From positions 30,712-94,711 of the forward strand of contig JALHPZ010000028.1 in NCBI GenBank assembly GCA_022842245.1: a stretch of DNA of 64,000 nucleotides. Reading direction: 5' to 3'. Both the position numbers and the translations under genes were made by a program. Positions 25,627-34,744 of the stretch are shown in pieces; the stretch's first letter is position 1; each line of letters begins with the position of its first letter. Source of the DNA: Gemmataceae bacterium (GTDB taxonomy: Bacteria; Planctomycetota; Planctomycetia; Gemmatales; Gemmataceae). A model generated the notes under the pieces. That model was not told the origin of the DNA. It did not search any database and saw nothing but the letters and a program-made list of their open reading frames with translations.

Positions 25627-27225
25627 TCATCGCTTCGGCTTGTTCGCCGGCACTTCCAGAAAGGTCGCACGTTCGAAACGGCATTCCGGCTCGGTCACGC
25701 GCGGATCGCCGGCGTCGGTGAGAATCCGCAGCAGCTTCGCCGACAACTCCGCCTTCGCGGCCGCGTGCTTCGCATCCCCGGCGACGTTCTTCACCTGATC
25801 GGGGTCGCTCGCCAGTTCGTAGAGTTCCTCGGCCGGGCGCTTCCCGAAGGCGTAGTCGTAGTGCCACTTCCACTTCGGATCGTTCCGGTTCGCGATGAGC
25901 CACGCTTTCGTCGGGCTGGCGTCCATGTCCGAGTAGGCGGTGTACGTGACCGATTCCAGATCCTTTGCCGGAGCGTCGAGGTTGCCGGGTTCGCCCATCG
26001 GCATGCGGTCGGGGGCGAAGTTGCGGATGTACAGGAACTCCTTCGTTCGCAGGGCACGATGGGGATAGGGCAGGTTGCCGGCCCGCGCGCCGCCGACGTG
26101 CCGCTCGCGCCCGGTGACGACCCATGTGCGTTCGGGGTCGACCTGACCGGACTTCTCGGACTTCAGGACGTTCACGAGACTGCGGCCGTTCATCCCCTTC
26201 GGGAGTTCGGCACCGCCGAGTTCGAGGAAGGTCGGCGCGAGGTCCATGAGGTTGACGAAGTCGTCGACATGCCGGCCGCTGGGAATGCCAGGGCCGGCGG
26301 CCATCAGGGCGACGCCGACGCCGAAGTCGTAGAGGTTGCACTTGCCGCCGGGGAAGCCGGGGGCGCCGTGGTCGCCGGAGACGACGACGATGGTGTTGGC
26401 GAGTTCGCCAGAATCTTCGAGCTGCTTCAGCAGGACGCCGACGTAGGCGTCGTAGGCATGTGCTTCGCCGAGATAGTCGGCGAAGTCTTCGCGGACTTCC
26501 GGCACGTCGGGCAGGTTCGCCGGCAGTTTCCCCTTCAGGCTTTCCGGATCGATGTTCCAGAGCGCCTTCCCGGAGCCTTTGATCCAGGTGCGGTGGACCG
26601 TCGTCGGGCCGAACCAGTAGCAGAACGGTTTGTCCCCTTCGCGCGCCTTCAGGAAGTCGGTGAAGTTCCCGCGCACTTCGGCGAGCAACTCCTCGCGGGC
26701 GGCGGCGACCGACTTGCCGGCCTTCACCATGGTGGTGACCGTCTCGGAGAAGTTGTTGAAGCGCATGCCGGCCTTCTGGTAGGCGTGCTTCTGCATGCCG
26801 AAGGGCGCGTCCGCCGGAGTGCCGGGGCTCCAGACTTTCGCCGTCTTGCCGATGTGATAGCCGGATTGCTGGAGGAGCAGCGGCCACGCGGGAATGGCGG
26901 AATCCCAGACGGCGCCCTGCAGGATGGCGCCGCGGCCGGTGTTGAAGAAGTACCGGCCGGAGAGCAGCGCGCTGCGGCACGGCGTGCAGGACGGCGCGTT
27001 CACGAAGGCGTTGCGGAACAGCACCCCCCGCGCCGCCACGCGGTCGATGTTCGGCGTCTTCACCACGGCGTTCGGCGTCGGCCGCGACTCGTACTTCGCG
27101 TACGCCGAGGCATACCGGCCCCAGTCGTCCGCGAAGCAGAAGACGATGTTCGGCCGTTTCGTTTCCGCGTTCACGAGCGACGCGAGGGATAAGATCAACA
27201 CCGAGGCGACGAGCGAACGCGGCAT
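25627..27225 (-). CDS. Exported sulfatase (CTPCR type)
   Basis: A 532-residue type I sulfatase that hydrolyses a sulfate ester and is probably periplasmic. The signal peptide MPRSLVASVLILSLASLVNA is followed by KRPNIVFCFADDWG (metal-binding DD). The maturation motif Cys80-Thr-Pro-Cys-Arg in PSCTPCRSALLSGR fits the C-x-P-x-R formylglycine consensus, so an anaerobic or aerobic maturase elsewhere in the genome is expected. The metal site near the middle reads VVVSGDHGAPG. The ATG at 27225 gives the signal peptide; the frame is open to 27381 without such character. It is transcribed divergently from a second sulfatase 67 bp away, so the two may share regulation. The substrate is probably a sulfated polysaccharide (inference). 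Confidence 0.92.
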   Translation of the reverse strand: MPRSLVASVLILSLASLVNAETKRPNIVFCFADDWGRYASAYAKYESRPTPNAVVKTPNIDRVAARGVLFRNAFVNAPSCTPCRSALLSGRYFFNTGRGAILQGAVWDSAIPAWPLLLQQSGYHIGKTAKVWSPGTPADAPFGMQKHAYQKAGMRFNNFSETVTTMVKAGKSVAAAREELLAEVRGNFTDFLKAREGDKPFCYWFGPTTVHRTWIKGSGKALWNIDPESLKGKLPANLPDVPEVREDFADYLGEAHAYDAYVGVLLKQLEDSGELANTIVVVSGDHGAPGFPGGKCNLYDFGVGVALMAAGPGIPSGRHVDDFVNLMDLAPTFLELGGAELPKGMNGRSLVNVLKSEKSGQVDPERTWVVTGRERHVGGARAGNLPYPHRALRTKEFLYIRNFAPDRMPMGEPGNLDAPAKDLESVTYTAYSDMDASPTKAWLIANRNDPKWKWHYDYAFGKRPAEELYELASDPDQVKNVAGDAKHAAAKAELSAKLLRILTDAGDPRVTEPECRFERATFLEVPANKPKR

Positions 27226-27292
27226 AGGGCACGTCGGGAGAGAAGGACGGTTTATCCCGACATTGAATCCCCCCATCGCACGAAAGGCACGA

Positions 27293-28702
27293 ATGAAAAC
27301 GGGAATTCTCTCCTTGTTCCTGTTCCTCGGCTCCCTCGCGAGCGCCGCTGAACCGGCGCGTAAGCCGAACATCGTCTTCATCCTCGCGGACGACCTCGGC
27401 TATGGAGACGTCGGTTGCTACGGGCAGGCGAAGATCAAGACGCCGAACATCGACAGGCTGGCAAAGGACGGCATGCGCTTCACACACGCCTACGCCGGCA
27501 GCACCGTCTGCGCGCCGTCCCGCTGCGCGCTCATGACCGGCCTACACACCGGCCACTGCCGCACGCGCGGCAACGGTGGCGGCGGATCGCCGCGATCGAA
27601 CGTGCCCCTCGCCCCCGGCGACCTCTGCGTCGCGGAGATTCTCAAGAAGGCCGGCTACGCCACCGCGCTCGTCGGCAAGTGGGGCCTCGGTGAGGAGAAC
27701 TCCACCGGCATCCCCACGAAGAAAGGCTTCGACCACTTCTTCGGCTACCTGAACCAGCATCACGCCCACAACTACTACCCGGACTATCTGATCCGCAACG
27801 AGACGCGCGAGCCGATCCCGCAGAACGTGCAGCACGAATCGGTCGAGAACGTGGCCGCCAAGCCGACGGTCTACACGCCCGATCTGTTCCTGAAGGACTC
27901 GCTCGCGTTCGTGGAGGCGAACAAGGCGAAGCCGTTCTTCCTGTACTTCGCGTCGACGCTACCGCACGCCAACAACGAGAAGACCCGCCACGACAAGGAC
28001 GGCAACGAGGTGCCGAGCGAGGAGCCGTACGCGAACGAGAACTGGCCGATGCAGGAGAAGAAGAAGGCGGCGATGATCACGCGGCTGGATCGCGACATCG
28101 GCACGCTGCTCGCGAAGCTCGACGAACTCGACCTGGCGAAGGACACGATCGTGATCTTCACGAGCGACAACGGCCCGCACCGGGAGGGCGGGAACGATCC
28201 GGCGTTCTTCGCCAGCAGCGGACCGTTCCGCGGCATCAAGCGGGCGATGACCGATGGCGGCATTCGCGTGCCGTTCATCGTCCGCTGGCCCGCCGCCGTG
28301 AAGCCCGGCACCACGAGCGAACACGTCACCGCCTTCTGGGACTTCCTGCCCACCGTCGCCGATCTCCTCGGCCAGTCCGTGCCGGGAAAAACGGATGGTT
28401 TGTCGATCCTGCCGACGCTCACCGGCAAGGGCGAGCAGACGACGCACGAGTTCCTCTACTGGGAATTCCACGAGGGGGGCACGAAGCAGGCGGTGCGGCA
28501 CAAGAACTGGAAGGCGATCCGGCTCGCGCCGGGGGCGAAGCTCGAGTTGTACGACGTCGTCGCCGACCCCGGCGAAGCGAAGAACGTCGCGGCGGAGCAC
28601 CCGGAAGTCGTGGCGAAGATCGAAGCGTACCTGAGGACGGCGCGGACGGAATCGAAGGAGTTCCCGATCACGCTGCCGAAGGCCGCGCCGAAGAAGAAGT
28701 GA
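27293..28702 (+). CDS. Exported arylsulfatase A-like sulfatase
   Basis: A 469-residue type I sulfatase. Signal peptide MKTGILSLFLFLGSLASAAEP, then KPNIVFILADDLGYGDVGCYG, the classical metal-binding start. The formylglycine site is Cys73 in CAPSRCALMTG (C-x-P-S-R), followed by GKWGLGE and TSDNGPHREGG, the second metal site. The C-terminus is Lys-rich. Divergent to the other sulfatase with a 67-bp shared promoter region (27226-27292). Its last 35 nt overlap the 3' end of the convergent glycosyltransferase gene. The start at 27293 has AAAGG upstream. Probably acts on sulfated algal polysaccharide in the periplasm, which is inferred from the lineage. Confidence 0.93.
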   Translation: MKTGILSLFLFLGSLASAAEPARKPNIVFILADDLGYGDVGCYGQAKIKTPNIDRLAKDGMRFTHAYAGSTVCAPSRCALMTGLHTGHCRTRGNGGGGSPRSNVPLAPGDLCVAEILKKAGYATALVGKWGLGEENSTGIPTKKGFDHFFGYLNQHHAHNYYPDYLIRNETREPIPQNVQHESVENVAAKPTVYTPDLFLKDSLAFVEANKAKPFFLYFASTLPHANNEKTRHDKDGNEVPSEEPYANENWPMQEKKKAAMITRLDRDIGTLLAKLDELDLAKDTIVIFTSDNGPHREGGNDPAFFASSGPFRGIKRAMTDGGIRVPFIVRWPAAVKPGTTSEHVTAFWDFLPTVADLLGQSVPGKTDGLSILPTLTGKGEQTTHEFLYWEFHEGGTKQAVRHKNWKAIRLAPGAKLELYDVVADPGEAKNVAAEHPEVVAKIEAYLRTARTESKEFPITLPKAAPKKK

Positions 28703-29762
28703 ACGCGTTCGCGACGAACGAGCGGAAGCGGGCGGCGATGGCGGTGGTCGAATAGCGCTCGCGATAGCGGGCGAAGCCGCGACGGATCTGGGCTTCGCGC
28801 AGGGGGCCGTCGGACACGATCTGATGCGCGGCGTCCGCCAGCCCGGCGGCATCCTCCGCGTAGAGCGCCGCGTCCCCGGCCGTCTCGGGCACGGCCGTGC
28901 GAGGCAGCGCCGCGATCGGCACACCGAGCGCCATCGCCTCCACGAGCGGCACGCAGAACCCCTCGTGCTCGCTCGTCACCAGCAGTAGATCCGCCGATTG
29001 ATAAAGCGCGTTCAACTGACCGGCGGTCACCCGACCGGTGACGAGGAACCCGTCTTCGACGCCGAGCCGCCGGGCGCGTGCCCCGAGCCGTTCGGAGTAG
29101 CCGGGAAAAAGGTGTTCGCCGGCGACGATCAGCCGCGCTGATGGTTCGCGATCCCGCAGCCGGGCGAGCGTGTCGATGGCCAGTTCGAGGTTCTTGTTCG
29201 GGGCGACGCGACCGACGGCAAGCAGCGTCGTGGCCCAGTCGTCCAGCCCGGCGAGGTTGTCGGTGTCCGGTGTCGTTCGCGCGAGGGCTTCGGACTGATG
29301 GAACGGCGCGAGGGCTTCTCTTCGAACGTCGGGAGCGTCCATGCTCAGGTCGCGGCCGTTGAATTCGGAATCGACCCAGAAGCGGACACCGAGCTTCGCG
29401 AGCCGGATCGCCTGTTCACGGCCGCGCGTCGTCTCGCGTACGAGCGCCGGGTCGGCCTGCTCGAAGAACCGCGGCGGCGTCGCATTGTGATATTTCACTA
29501 CCGACCGTGACGGGAACCGTTCGACGGCCCGCACGCCGATCGCGCAATCGTTGGACAGGTGCAGGATCAGCCCCCCGCCGCTCGTCGCGAGGAACGACTC
29601 CATCTCCACAAGCGGGCGCACGTCGGCATCGACGCGCGCCTTCTCGGCGAAGAGCGCGACGCCGACCCCGTCGGCACGCAGCACGTTCGCCATCCCCAGC
29701 AGGTCGTTGCCGATGGCGTCGCCGTCGTTGAGCACGCGCGCGGCCAGTGCGATCGTCTTCAT
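28668..29762 (-). CDS. Family 4 (GT-B) glycosyltransferase
   Basis: A 364-residue retaining glycosyltransferase of the GT4 type. The C-terminal half has the family signature LLAVGRVAPNKNLELAID, then LLLVTSEHEGFCVPLVEAMA with the EGFxxPxxEAM active-site pattern near residues 260-275. The start codon overlaps the stop of the longer upstream glycosyltransferase (ATGA at 29759-29762), so the two are translationally coupled and probably make the same glycan. The 3' end overlaps the convergent arylsulfatase by 35 nt. The sugar and acceptor are unknown. Confidence 0.9.
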   Translation of the reverse strand: MKTIALAARVLNDGDAIGNDLLGMANVLRADGVGVALFAEKARVDADVRPLVEMESFLATSGGGLILHLSNDCAIGVRAVERFPSRSVVKYHNATPPRFFEQADPALVRETTRGREQAIRLAKLGVRFWVDSEFNGRDLSMDAPDVRREALAPFHQSEALARTTPDTDNLAGLDDWATTLLAVGRVAPNKNLELAIDTLARLRDREPSARLIVAGEHLFPGYSERLGARARRLGVEDGFLVTGRVTAGQLNALYQSADLLLVTSEHEGFCVPLVEAMALGVPIAALPRTAVPETAGDAALYAEDAAGLADAAHQIVSDGPLREAQIRRGFARYRERYSTTAIAARFRSFVANAFTSSSARPSAA

Positions 29763-31855
29763 GAGGAACCTAGGAATCCGTGTCGGTGGAGCGCAGCGAG
29801 GAGTTGCCGGCCGGTGTCGCGCCAGGTGAAGCGCTTCGCCCGCGCCGCCGCGGCCTCGCCGAGTGCGGCGGCTTCGTCCCGATCCGCGCGCACCCGCCGC
29901 AGCGCCGCGATTATCGCCTCGTCGTCCGGGTCGGCCCAGCGGCCGTGATAGTATTCGTTCCGCGTCGCAACGAGCGTATGCGGGACGACAAAACCGGTGG
30001 AATTGTCGAAGAATTCCGTCAACCCACTCGAATGCGCGGAGACGAGCGGCACGCCGCACGCCATCGCTTCCAGCAGGTGCAGGCCGAACCCCTCGGCGAA
30101 CGAGGCGTTCACGTAGGCGTCCAGCGAACGGTTCCACGCCGCGAGGTCCGCGTAGGGCAGGTTCGCCCGCAGCACTTCGATGCGTGGGTCGGCGTCGATC
30201 TCGAACGGCGGACAGTTCGGCGTAATCTTCACGCGCAGCCGCACGTCCGGCTCGGTCGGGAACGCGCGGCGGAACAGCTCAACGACGCGGCGCACGTTCT
30301 TCCGCAGCCCGCCGGCGCTGAGCGCCCCGGCCGTGCCGAAGACGACGGGGCCCGACTTCGGTTCGCGCGTCGGGTGGAACACGAGCGGATCGTACCCCAG
30401 CGGCACGACTTCGATCGGCACCGTCACGCCGGAATCCCGGAAACACTCGGCGCCCCAACGGCTCGGCACGATTACGACGCGCGCGCGGTTGAGAATGGCC
30501 GCGTGTGTCGGGTCGATCCGGTCGGTCTCCCACATGGTGTAGACGGCGGTGTTCGCGTCGATGCCGAAGCGCTTCACGAGGAACGGCGGCGCGACGACGA
30601 GTTGCGGCTCGCTCCGGCGTGCGAGCGGTTCCGGACGGAGATGCGGCGGGAGCAGGTCCGGGAAGATCTTCGCCACCGTGTGCTGGCGCAGCGGGATGCC
30701 GGCGGAGTTCAGGCCCTTGAGCACTTCGAAGGCGACGTGATCCCAGCCGCCGATGCCGCGCACGTCCGCCGCGAGCACGAGCGGTTGGGTCGTGTTCATC
30801 TTGCGTCGGACTTCGAGCGCCCGGCCGCCGTCGAGCGGGAACGCGAGCGGCTCGGCCGGTTTCACTGCGGAATCGGGGACGAGCGACTCGGCCCAGCGCA
30901 CGACTCCTACGGCCGAGTGCGCGTCGAGTCGCTGCGATTCATCCCCCAGACGGTCGCGTCGGAGCAGGAGGGGCGATCGCGCTTCGCCGTCAAGCTGCGA
31001 GAGCCGCAGGAGCGCCGGCTCGGCCAGTTCCCAGTCCGGCGGCAGCACCAGCACGCGATCCGACTCGATCGTTGCGAGTGCCCGGCCCACGGCGTCGGCC
31101 CAGCCGTCGCCAGGAACGATCCGCACGCGGCCGTCCCACCGCGCCGCATCCTGCAACAGGTCCGGCACGGTCGGCGTCGGCCACGCGAGTGCCAACTCCC
31201 AGTGCGGGAACGCCTGCCGCAGCACGCTGAGGACCGCATGACGGGCATGGTCCACACGCGTCGGATCGGCGGGAATCAGCACGGCCACGGGCCGCGGGTC
31301 GGTAATCGCATTGGCCTCGGTTTTCCATTCCGCGGTCTCCACCACCGTCGGCGCGCGCCGGCGCCACCACATCGCCGACACTTCCGCCGCCCGCTTCACC
31401 TCCACGCGCATCGTGCGGCTGTCCGGGATGCCGCGAAGGAGCTTGCGGCCGAACTCGCCGAATCGGCCCCGCAGGAGCAGCTTTCCGCCGCGCGAGACGA
31501 CCGGCCAGAAGCAGCGGTAGGACTTCAGGAGCTGGATTTTCAGCCGGATCGCCCGTGCCATCGTCCGGACGCGGGACGCGGGTCGAAGCTCGAAGCGTTC
31601 CAGTTCGAACGGGCCGGCGCAGTGCGAGCAGCGCAGCGCGAGCGATTGCACCGGGCGGGGAATACGAACGAGCAAGTCCTCGTTGAGCGCGACGTTCCAC
31701 TCGAAGGATTCGAGCGGCGTCTCGTCACCGTCGAGGAACAACTCGGCCCGCTTGCGGATCGCGGGGCGGCCCGCGGTCGCGAGCGCGATCCGCAGCCGGT
31801 ACCAGCCGACGCGCAGTCGGGATTCCTTCCGTAATTCAACGCCGTCGGCCGGCAC
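29759..31855 (-). CDS. Two-part glycosyltransferase (degenerate GT2-like plus GT4)
   Basis: A 698-residue protein. The first ~180 residues are unassigned and include a Cys pair in LRCSHCAGPFE. Residues about 186-300 look like a GT-A domain (PVAVLIPADPT, AVLSVLRQAFPHWELALAW, DRVLVLPPDWEL) that lacks an obvious DxD and may be inactive. Residues about 350-698 form a GT-B domain: ADVRGIGGWDHVAFEVLKGL, YTMWETDRIDP, VPSRWGAECFRDSGV and FAEGFGLHLLEAMACGVPLV. GTG at 31855 is proposed as start because GGAGG lies 7 nt upstream; the frame stays open to 31987 with low-complexity sequence. Coupled by ATGA to the following glycosyltransferase. Divergent from the diadenylate cyclase gene. Confidence 0.82.
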   Translation of the reverse strand: MPADGVELRKESRLRVGWYRLRIALATAGRPAIRKRAELFLDGDETPLESFEWNVALNEDLLVRIPRPVQSLALRCSHCAGPFELERFELRPASRVRTMARAIRLKIQLLKSYRCFWPVVSRGGKLLLRGRFGEFGRKLLRGIPDSRTMRVEVKRAAEVSAMWWRRRAPTVVETAEWKTEANAITDPRPVAVLIPADPTRVDHARHAVLSVLRQAFPHWELALAWPTPTVPDLLQDAARWDGRVRIVPGDGWADAVGRALATIESDRVLVLPPDWELAEPALLRLSQLDGEARSPLLLRRDRLGDESQRLDAHSAVGVVRWAESLVPDSAVKPAEPLAFPLDGGRALEVRRKMNTTQPLVLAADVRGIGGWDHVAFEVLKGLNSAGIPLRQHTVAKIFPDLLPPHLRPEPLARRSEPQLVVAPPFLVKRFGIDANTAVYTMWETDRIDPTHAAILNRARVVIVPSRWGAECFRDSGVTVPIEVVPLGYDPLVFHPTREPKSGPVVFGTAGALSAGGLRKNVRRVVELFRRAFPTEPDVRLRVKITPNCPPFEIDADPRIEVLRANLPYADLAAWNRSLDAYVNASFAEGFGLHLLEAMACGVPLVSAHSSGLTEFFDNSTGFVVPHTLVATRNEYYHGRWADPDDEAIIAALRRVRADRDEAAALGEAAAARAKRFTWRDTGRQLLAALHRHGFLGSS

Positions 31856-32025
31856 TGGAGAGCCTCCGGGGGGCCGCCGATGGTCCGCCACCGGGCGCGG
31901 ACCTGTCAAGCCCAGCCCGAATCGGAATACTTGGGAAAAATCGTCCGAATCTTCGCGCGCACCGTTGGCGGTCCGCCCGGTCGTCACTTACTATTGGACG
32001 GCAACACGTCTCCGAAAGAGCGACC

Positions 32026-32973
32026 ATGACGCTACCGATGCAGACGGCCGCGCTGCTCCAGGCGGCCCGCGACACCGTGCGGGTCCTGCCGGCCGACGCC
32101 GTGCTGCTCCTCACCGAAACACCCCTCGACTGGGACGAAGTCTCCCAGCGCCTGCTCGGCTGCCGGCTCTTCGTCGCCGCGGAAAGCCCCGCGCTCACCA
32201 AGACCTTGCGCGAACGCGAAGGCTGGACCGTCATCGACCTCGACCCCGATCCGCTACCGACGCAGGAACGGCTCAGCAACGCCCTCCTGCGCGCCGTGAC
32301 GGACGACAAGTTGAAGCCCGGCGCGCACGTCGTCGTCCTCTACAACGGCATCGCCAGTACCGAGGACGCCCCCGAACCGATCGACACCATGAGCGTCATC
32401 CACCTCGGCGAACACCTCGAAAAGATGACCTCGCAGGACCTGCGCAAGCTGGGCACGAGCGTGCCGCAGGACGTGCTCAAGGCCGTGGTGGAACTGGCCA
32501 CGGAAATCGGCCGCGAGGGCCGCGAGGGGCACCCCACCGGAGCGATCATCGTCGTCGGCGACACGCGGAAGGTCCACGGCATGGCCAAGTTCCGCAACTT
32601 CAATCCGTTCCGGGGCTACACCAAGAAGGAACGCGACATCCGCTTCCGCGACGTGCGCGAACAGATCAAGGAGATCGCCAAACTGGACGGCGCGATCCTG
32701 ATCGACCGCGACGGCATCGCCGAGGCGGCGTGCGTCTACCTCGACGTGCCCACCGAAGGGGTCGAACTCCCGAAAGGCTTCGGCAGCCGGCACCTCTCCG
32801 GTGCCGCCATCAGCAAGAAGACGAAGGCGATCGCCTTCGTCGTCAGCCAATCGTCCGGCACGGTGCGCGTCTTCCAGGCCGGCGAAGAGAAACTGCGGAT
32901 CGAACCGCTCGACCGCCCGCACGTCTGGCAGCCGCTCAAGTTCGAGATGCCCGAAGAGCCGGAAACGAAGTGA
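32026..32973 (+). CDS. DacZ-like diadenylate cyclase (DisA_N domain)
   Basis: A 315-residue protein whose C-terminal ~130 residues form a DisA_N/DAC domain, which condenses two ATP to cyclic di-AMP. The diagnostic DGA is Asp221-Gly-Ala (DGAILIDRDG) and the RHxxx element is Arg255-His256 (GSRHLSGAAIS), followed by TKAIAFVVSQSSGTVRVFQ. The second motif reads RHLSG rather than the RHRAA of DisA and CdaA, closer to archaeal DacZ-type proteins. The N-terminal ~190 residues match the all-purpose regulatory half of DacZ-like proteins and contain no membrane helix, so the enzyme is soluble. No c-di-AMP phosphodiesterase or receptor is visible nearby. Activity should be tested because of the altered second motif. 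Confidence 0.8.
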   Translation: MTLPMQTAALLQAARDTVRVLPADAVLLLTETPLDWDEVSQRLLGCRLFVAAESPALTKTLREREGWTVIDLDPDPLPTQERLSNALLRAVTDDKLKPGAHVVVLYNGIASTEDAPEPIDTMSVIHLGEHLEKMTSQDLRKLGTSVPQDVLKAVVELATEIGREGREGHPTGAIIVVGDTRKVHGMAKFRNFNPFRGYTKKERDIRFRDVREQIKEIAKLDGAILIDRDGIAEAACVYLDVPTEGVELPKGFGSRHLSGAAISKKTKAIAFVVSQSSGTVRVFQAGEEKLRIEPLDRPHVWQPLKFEMPEEPETK

Positions 32974-33046
32974 GCGGGAGCGGGTGATTGCCACGTTCCC
33001 GGCCCCGAGAACCCAAAGATGGATTCCGACGCTCTTCGTCCGATTC

Positions 33047-33589
33047 CTAAGGCTTCTTTGCCGGGGCCGGAACCAGCGCTTGGATCTCCTCCAGCGTCAG
33101 CAGTGTGTACAACGGCGGGAGCTTCGTGTAGCGGGTGATTGTTTTTGCCCCGTAGAGCGCGGCCAGGTCGCCGACCTTGTCCTTGCGCACCGCGTCCTTC
33201 GAATTGCCGTAGTTGTACACGTAGCCGCCGTGGCAGATGCCGACGTGCTTCTGCGACATCGTGCCCATGAAGCCGTTCTTGTCGATGTTGTTCGGGAGCG
33301 TGTAGTAGGCGAGGCAGCCGAGCGGGTCGGGTTCGTCGATGTCGATGCAGATGTTGTAGAGGTCGTTCACGCGGATCACCGCGCCGGCGTCCGGATGCGA
33401 TTTGCCGGAATAGACCATGCCGGCACAGGTGAATCCGTTGGTCGAAGCGTTGTTGAGCTTCATCACATGCCCGACGAAGTGCGCGCAGTGGTTGTGCTTG
33501 TCGCCGATCGTTCCGAATTTCAGCGGGCAGATGTCGACAATGGTCTTGCCAACGTACTTGTCGAGGAAGTCGGCGGTCAATGTGGCCAT
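33047..33589 (-). CDS. Uncharacterised soluble Cys/His protein, possibly NlpC/P60-like
   Basis: A 180-residue protein that I do not recognise with certainty. There is no signal peptide or membrane helix. Cys35 sits in GDKHNHCAHFVGHVM and a histidine follows in QKHVGICHGGYVYNYGNS about 85 residues later, the order and spacing of a Cys-His hydrolase such as an NlpC/P60 or Tae-like amidase. The C-terminus ends LPPLYTLLTLEEIQALVP. It is isolated: convergent with the diadenylate cyclase on one side and divergent from an oxidoreductase on the other. The enzyme suggestion rests only on residue order and is weak. Confidence 0.55.
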   Translation of the reverse strand: MATLTADFLDKYVGKTIVDICPLKFGTIGDKHNHCAHFVGHVMKLNNASTNGFTCAGMVYSGKSHPDAGAVIRVNDLYNICIDIDEPDPLGCLAYYTLPNNIDKNGFMGTMSQKHVGICHGGYVYNYGNSKDAVRKDKVGDLAALYGAKTITRYTKLPPLYTLLTLEEIQALVPAPAKKP

Positions 33590-33756
33590 GGGTGATCGTC
33601 CGGACGTGGGACTACGGAAGTTGGGCGATCGACGGGTATACGATCCCGACCCGATTCCGGATTCCGGAATTCCCGCGCGGAAACCGTCTCGGTCTTCGTC
33701 GTGCCGATTCCTACTTTAATTCGAACTCCACCTGGACCCCGTAGCAGGCTTCTCCC

Positions 33757-34740
33757 ATGCCCAAGATCACGAAGGACACCATCGGCGTCGGATTCATCGG
33801 TGCCGGCGATATCGCCATTTTGCATGCGAAGGCCGTCGAACGGACGCCGGGAGCGAAGCTCGTCGGCCTCTGGAACCGGAGCCTGGAGCGCGCGAAGGAA
33901 CGCGCCAAGGACTTCGGCTGCAAGAACTACCCCACCGTCGACGCCCTCGTCAACGACCCGGCCATCGACGCGGTATTCGTACTCACGAACCTGGAGACGC
34001 ACCTCGAATATACGGCCGCGGCGCTGAAGGCCGGCAAGCACGTCCTCGTCGAGAAGCCGGTCGGCGAATCGGTGGCGCAGATCGCCGAGATGAAGAAACT
34101 CGCCGACGCGAAGGACCTCGTCTGCCTGCCGGGGCACAACTACATCTACGAGTCGTCCATGCGGCGTACGAAGGAACTCGTCGACGGCGGCGACCTCGGA
34201 AAGATCGTGTCGGCGTACGTCATGTACAACATCCACCACCCGGAGGAAGTCGCGAAGCGCTACCCCGGCGTCGTGCGGCAGATCCTCACGCACCACTCGT
34301 ACATCCTGCTCTATCTCGTCGGCAAGCCGGTCGAACTCTGCGCCATGAAGGCGACGCTGCACTACAAGGAGTACACGGAAGAAGACATTGCGATGGTGCA
34401 GATGCGATTGCACAACGGGGCGCTCGCGCACTTCTGCGCGAGCTTCGCGGCCGACGACCACGCGGCCGACCCGTGGACGGTGATGGTGAAGGTGATCGGC
34501 ACCGCCGGCAGCACGCGCTACAGCTACCGCGACCACGTCGAAATCAAGCCGGGGCTGGTGCATTCGCAGACGTACACGGCCTACCAGGGCAGTGTGATGA
34601 ACGAAGTGCGGCATTTCCTCGTGGACTGCCTGCGAATGGGCGAGAAGCCGCTGAGCACCCTGGAGGATGCGATCACGGCGCAGACGATGATCGAGGCGGC
34701 GGAAGAGTCGATTCGAAAGGGGAGCGTGGTGAAGCTGTAA
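33757..34740 (+). CDS. Gfo/Idh/MocA family NAD(P)-dependent oxidoreductase
   Basis: A 327-residue oxidoreductase of the sugar-dehydrogenase superfamily. The N-terminal Rossmann fold reads VGFIGAGDIAILHAKAV and the conserved catalytic stretch is AGKHVLVEKPVGES (EKP motif, lysine near residue 104). The family C-terminal domain follows, with HHSYILLYLVGKP and WTVMVKVIGTAGSTRYSY. No signal peptide, so it is cytoplasmic, unlike the many Tat-exported planctomycete members. It likely oxidises a sugar or inositol derivative; the substrate cannot be told. Its stop lies 4 nt from the stop of the convergent HEAT/TPR gene. Confidence 0.92.
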   Translation: MPKITKDTIGVGFIGAGDIAILHAKAVERTPGAKLVGLWNRSLERAKERAKDFGCKNYPTVDALVNDPAIDAVFVLTNLETHLEYTAAALKAGKHVLVEKPVGESVAQIAEMKKLADAKDLVCLPGHNYIYESSMRRTKELVDGGDLGKIVSAYVMYNIHHPEEVAKRYPGVVRQILTHHSYILLYLVGKPVELCAMKATLHYKEYTEEDIAMVQMRLHNGALAHFCASFAADDHAADPWTVMVKVIGTAGSTRYSYRDHVEIKPGLVHSQTYTAYQGSVMNEVRHFLVDCLRMGEKPLSTLEDAITAQTMIEAAEESIRKGSVVKL

Positions 34741-34744
34741 AGCG

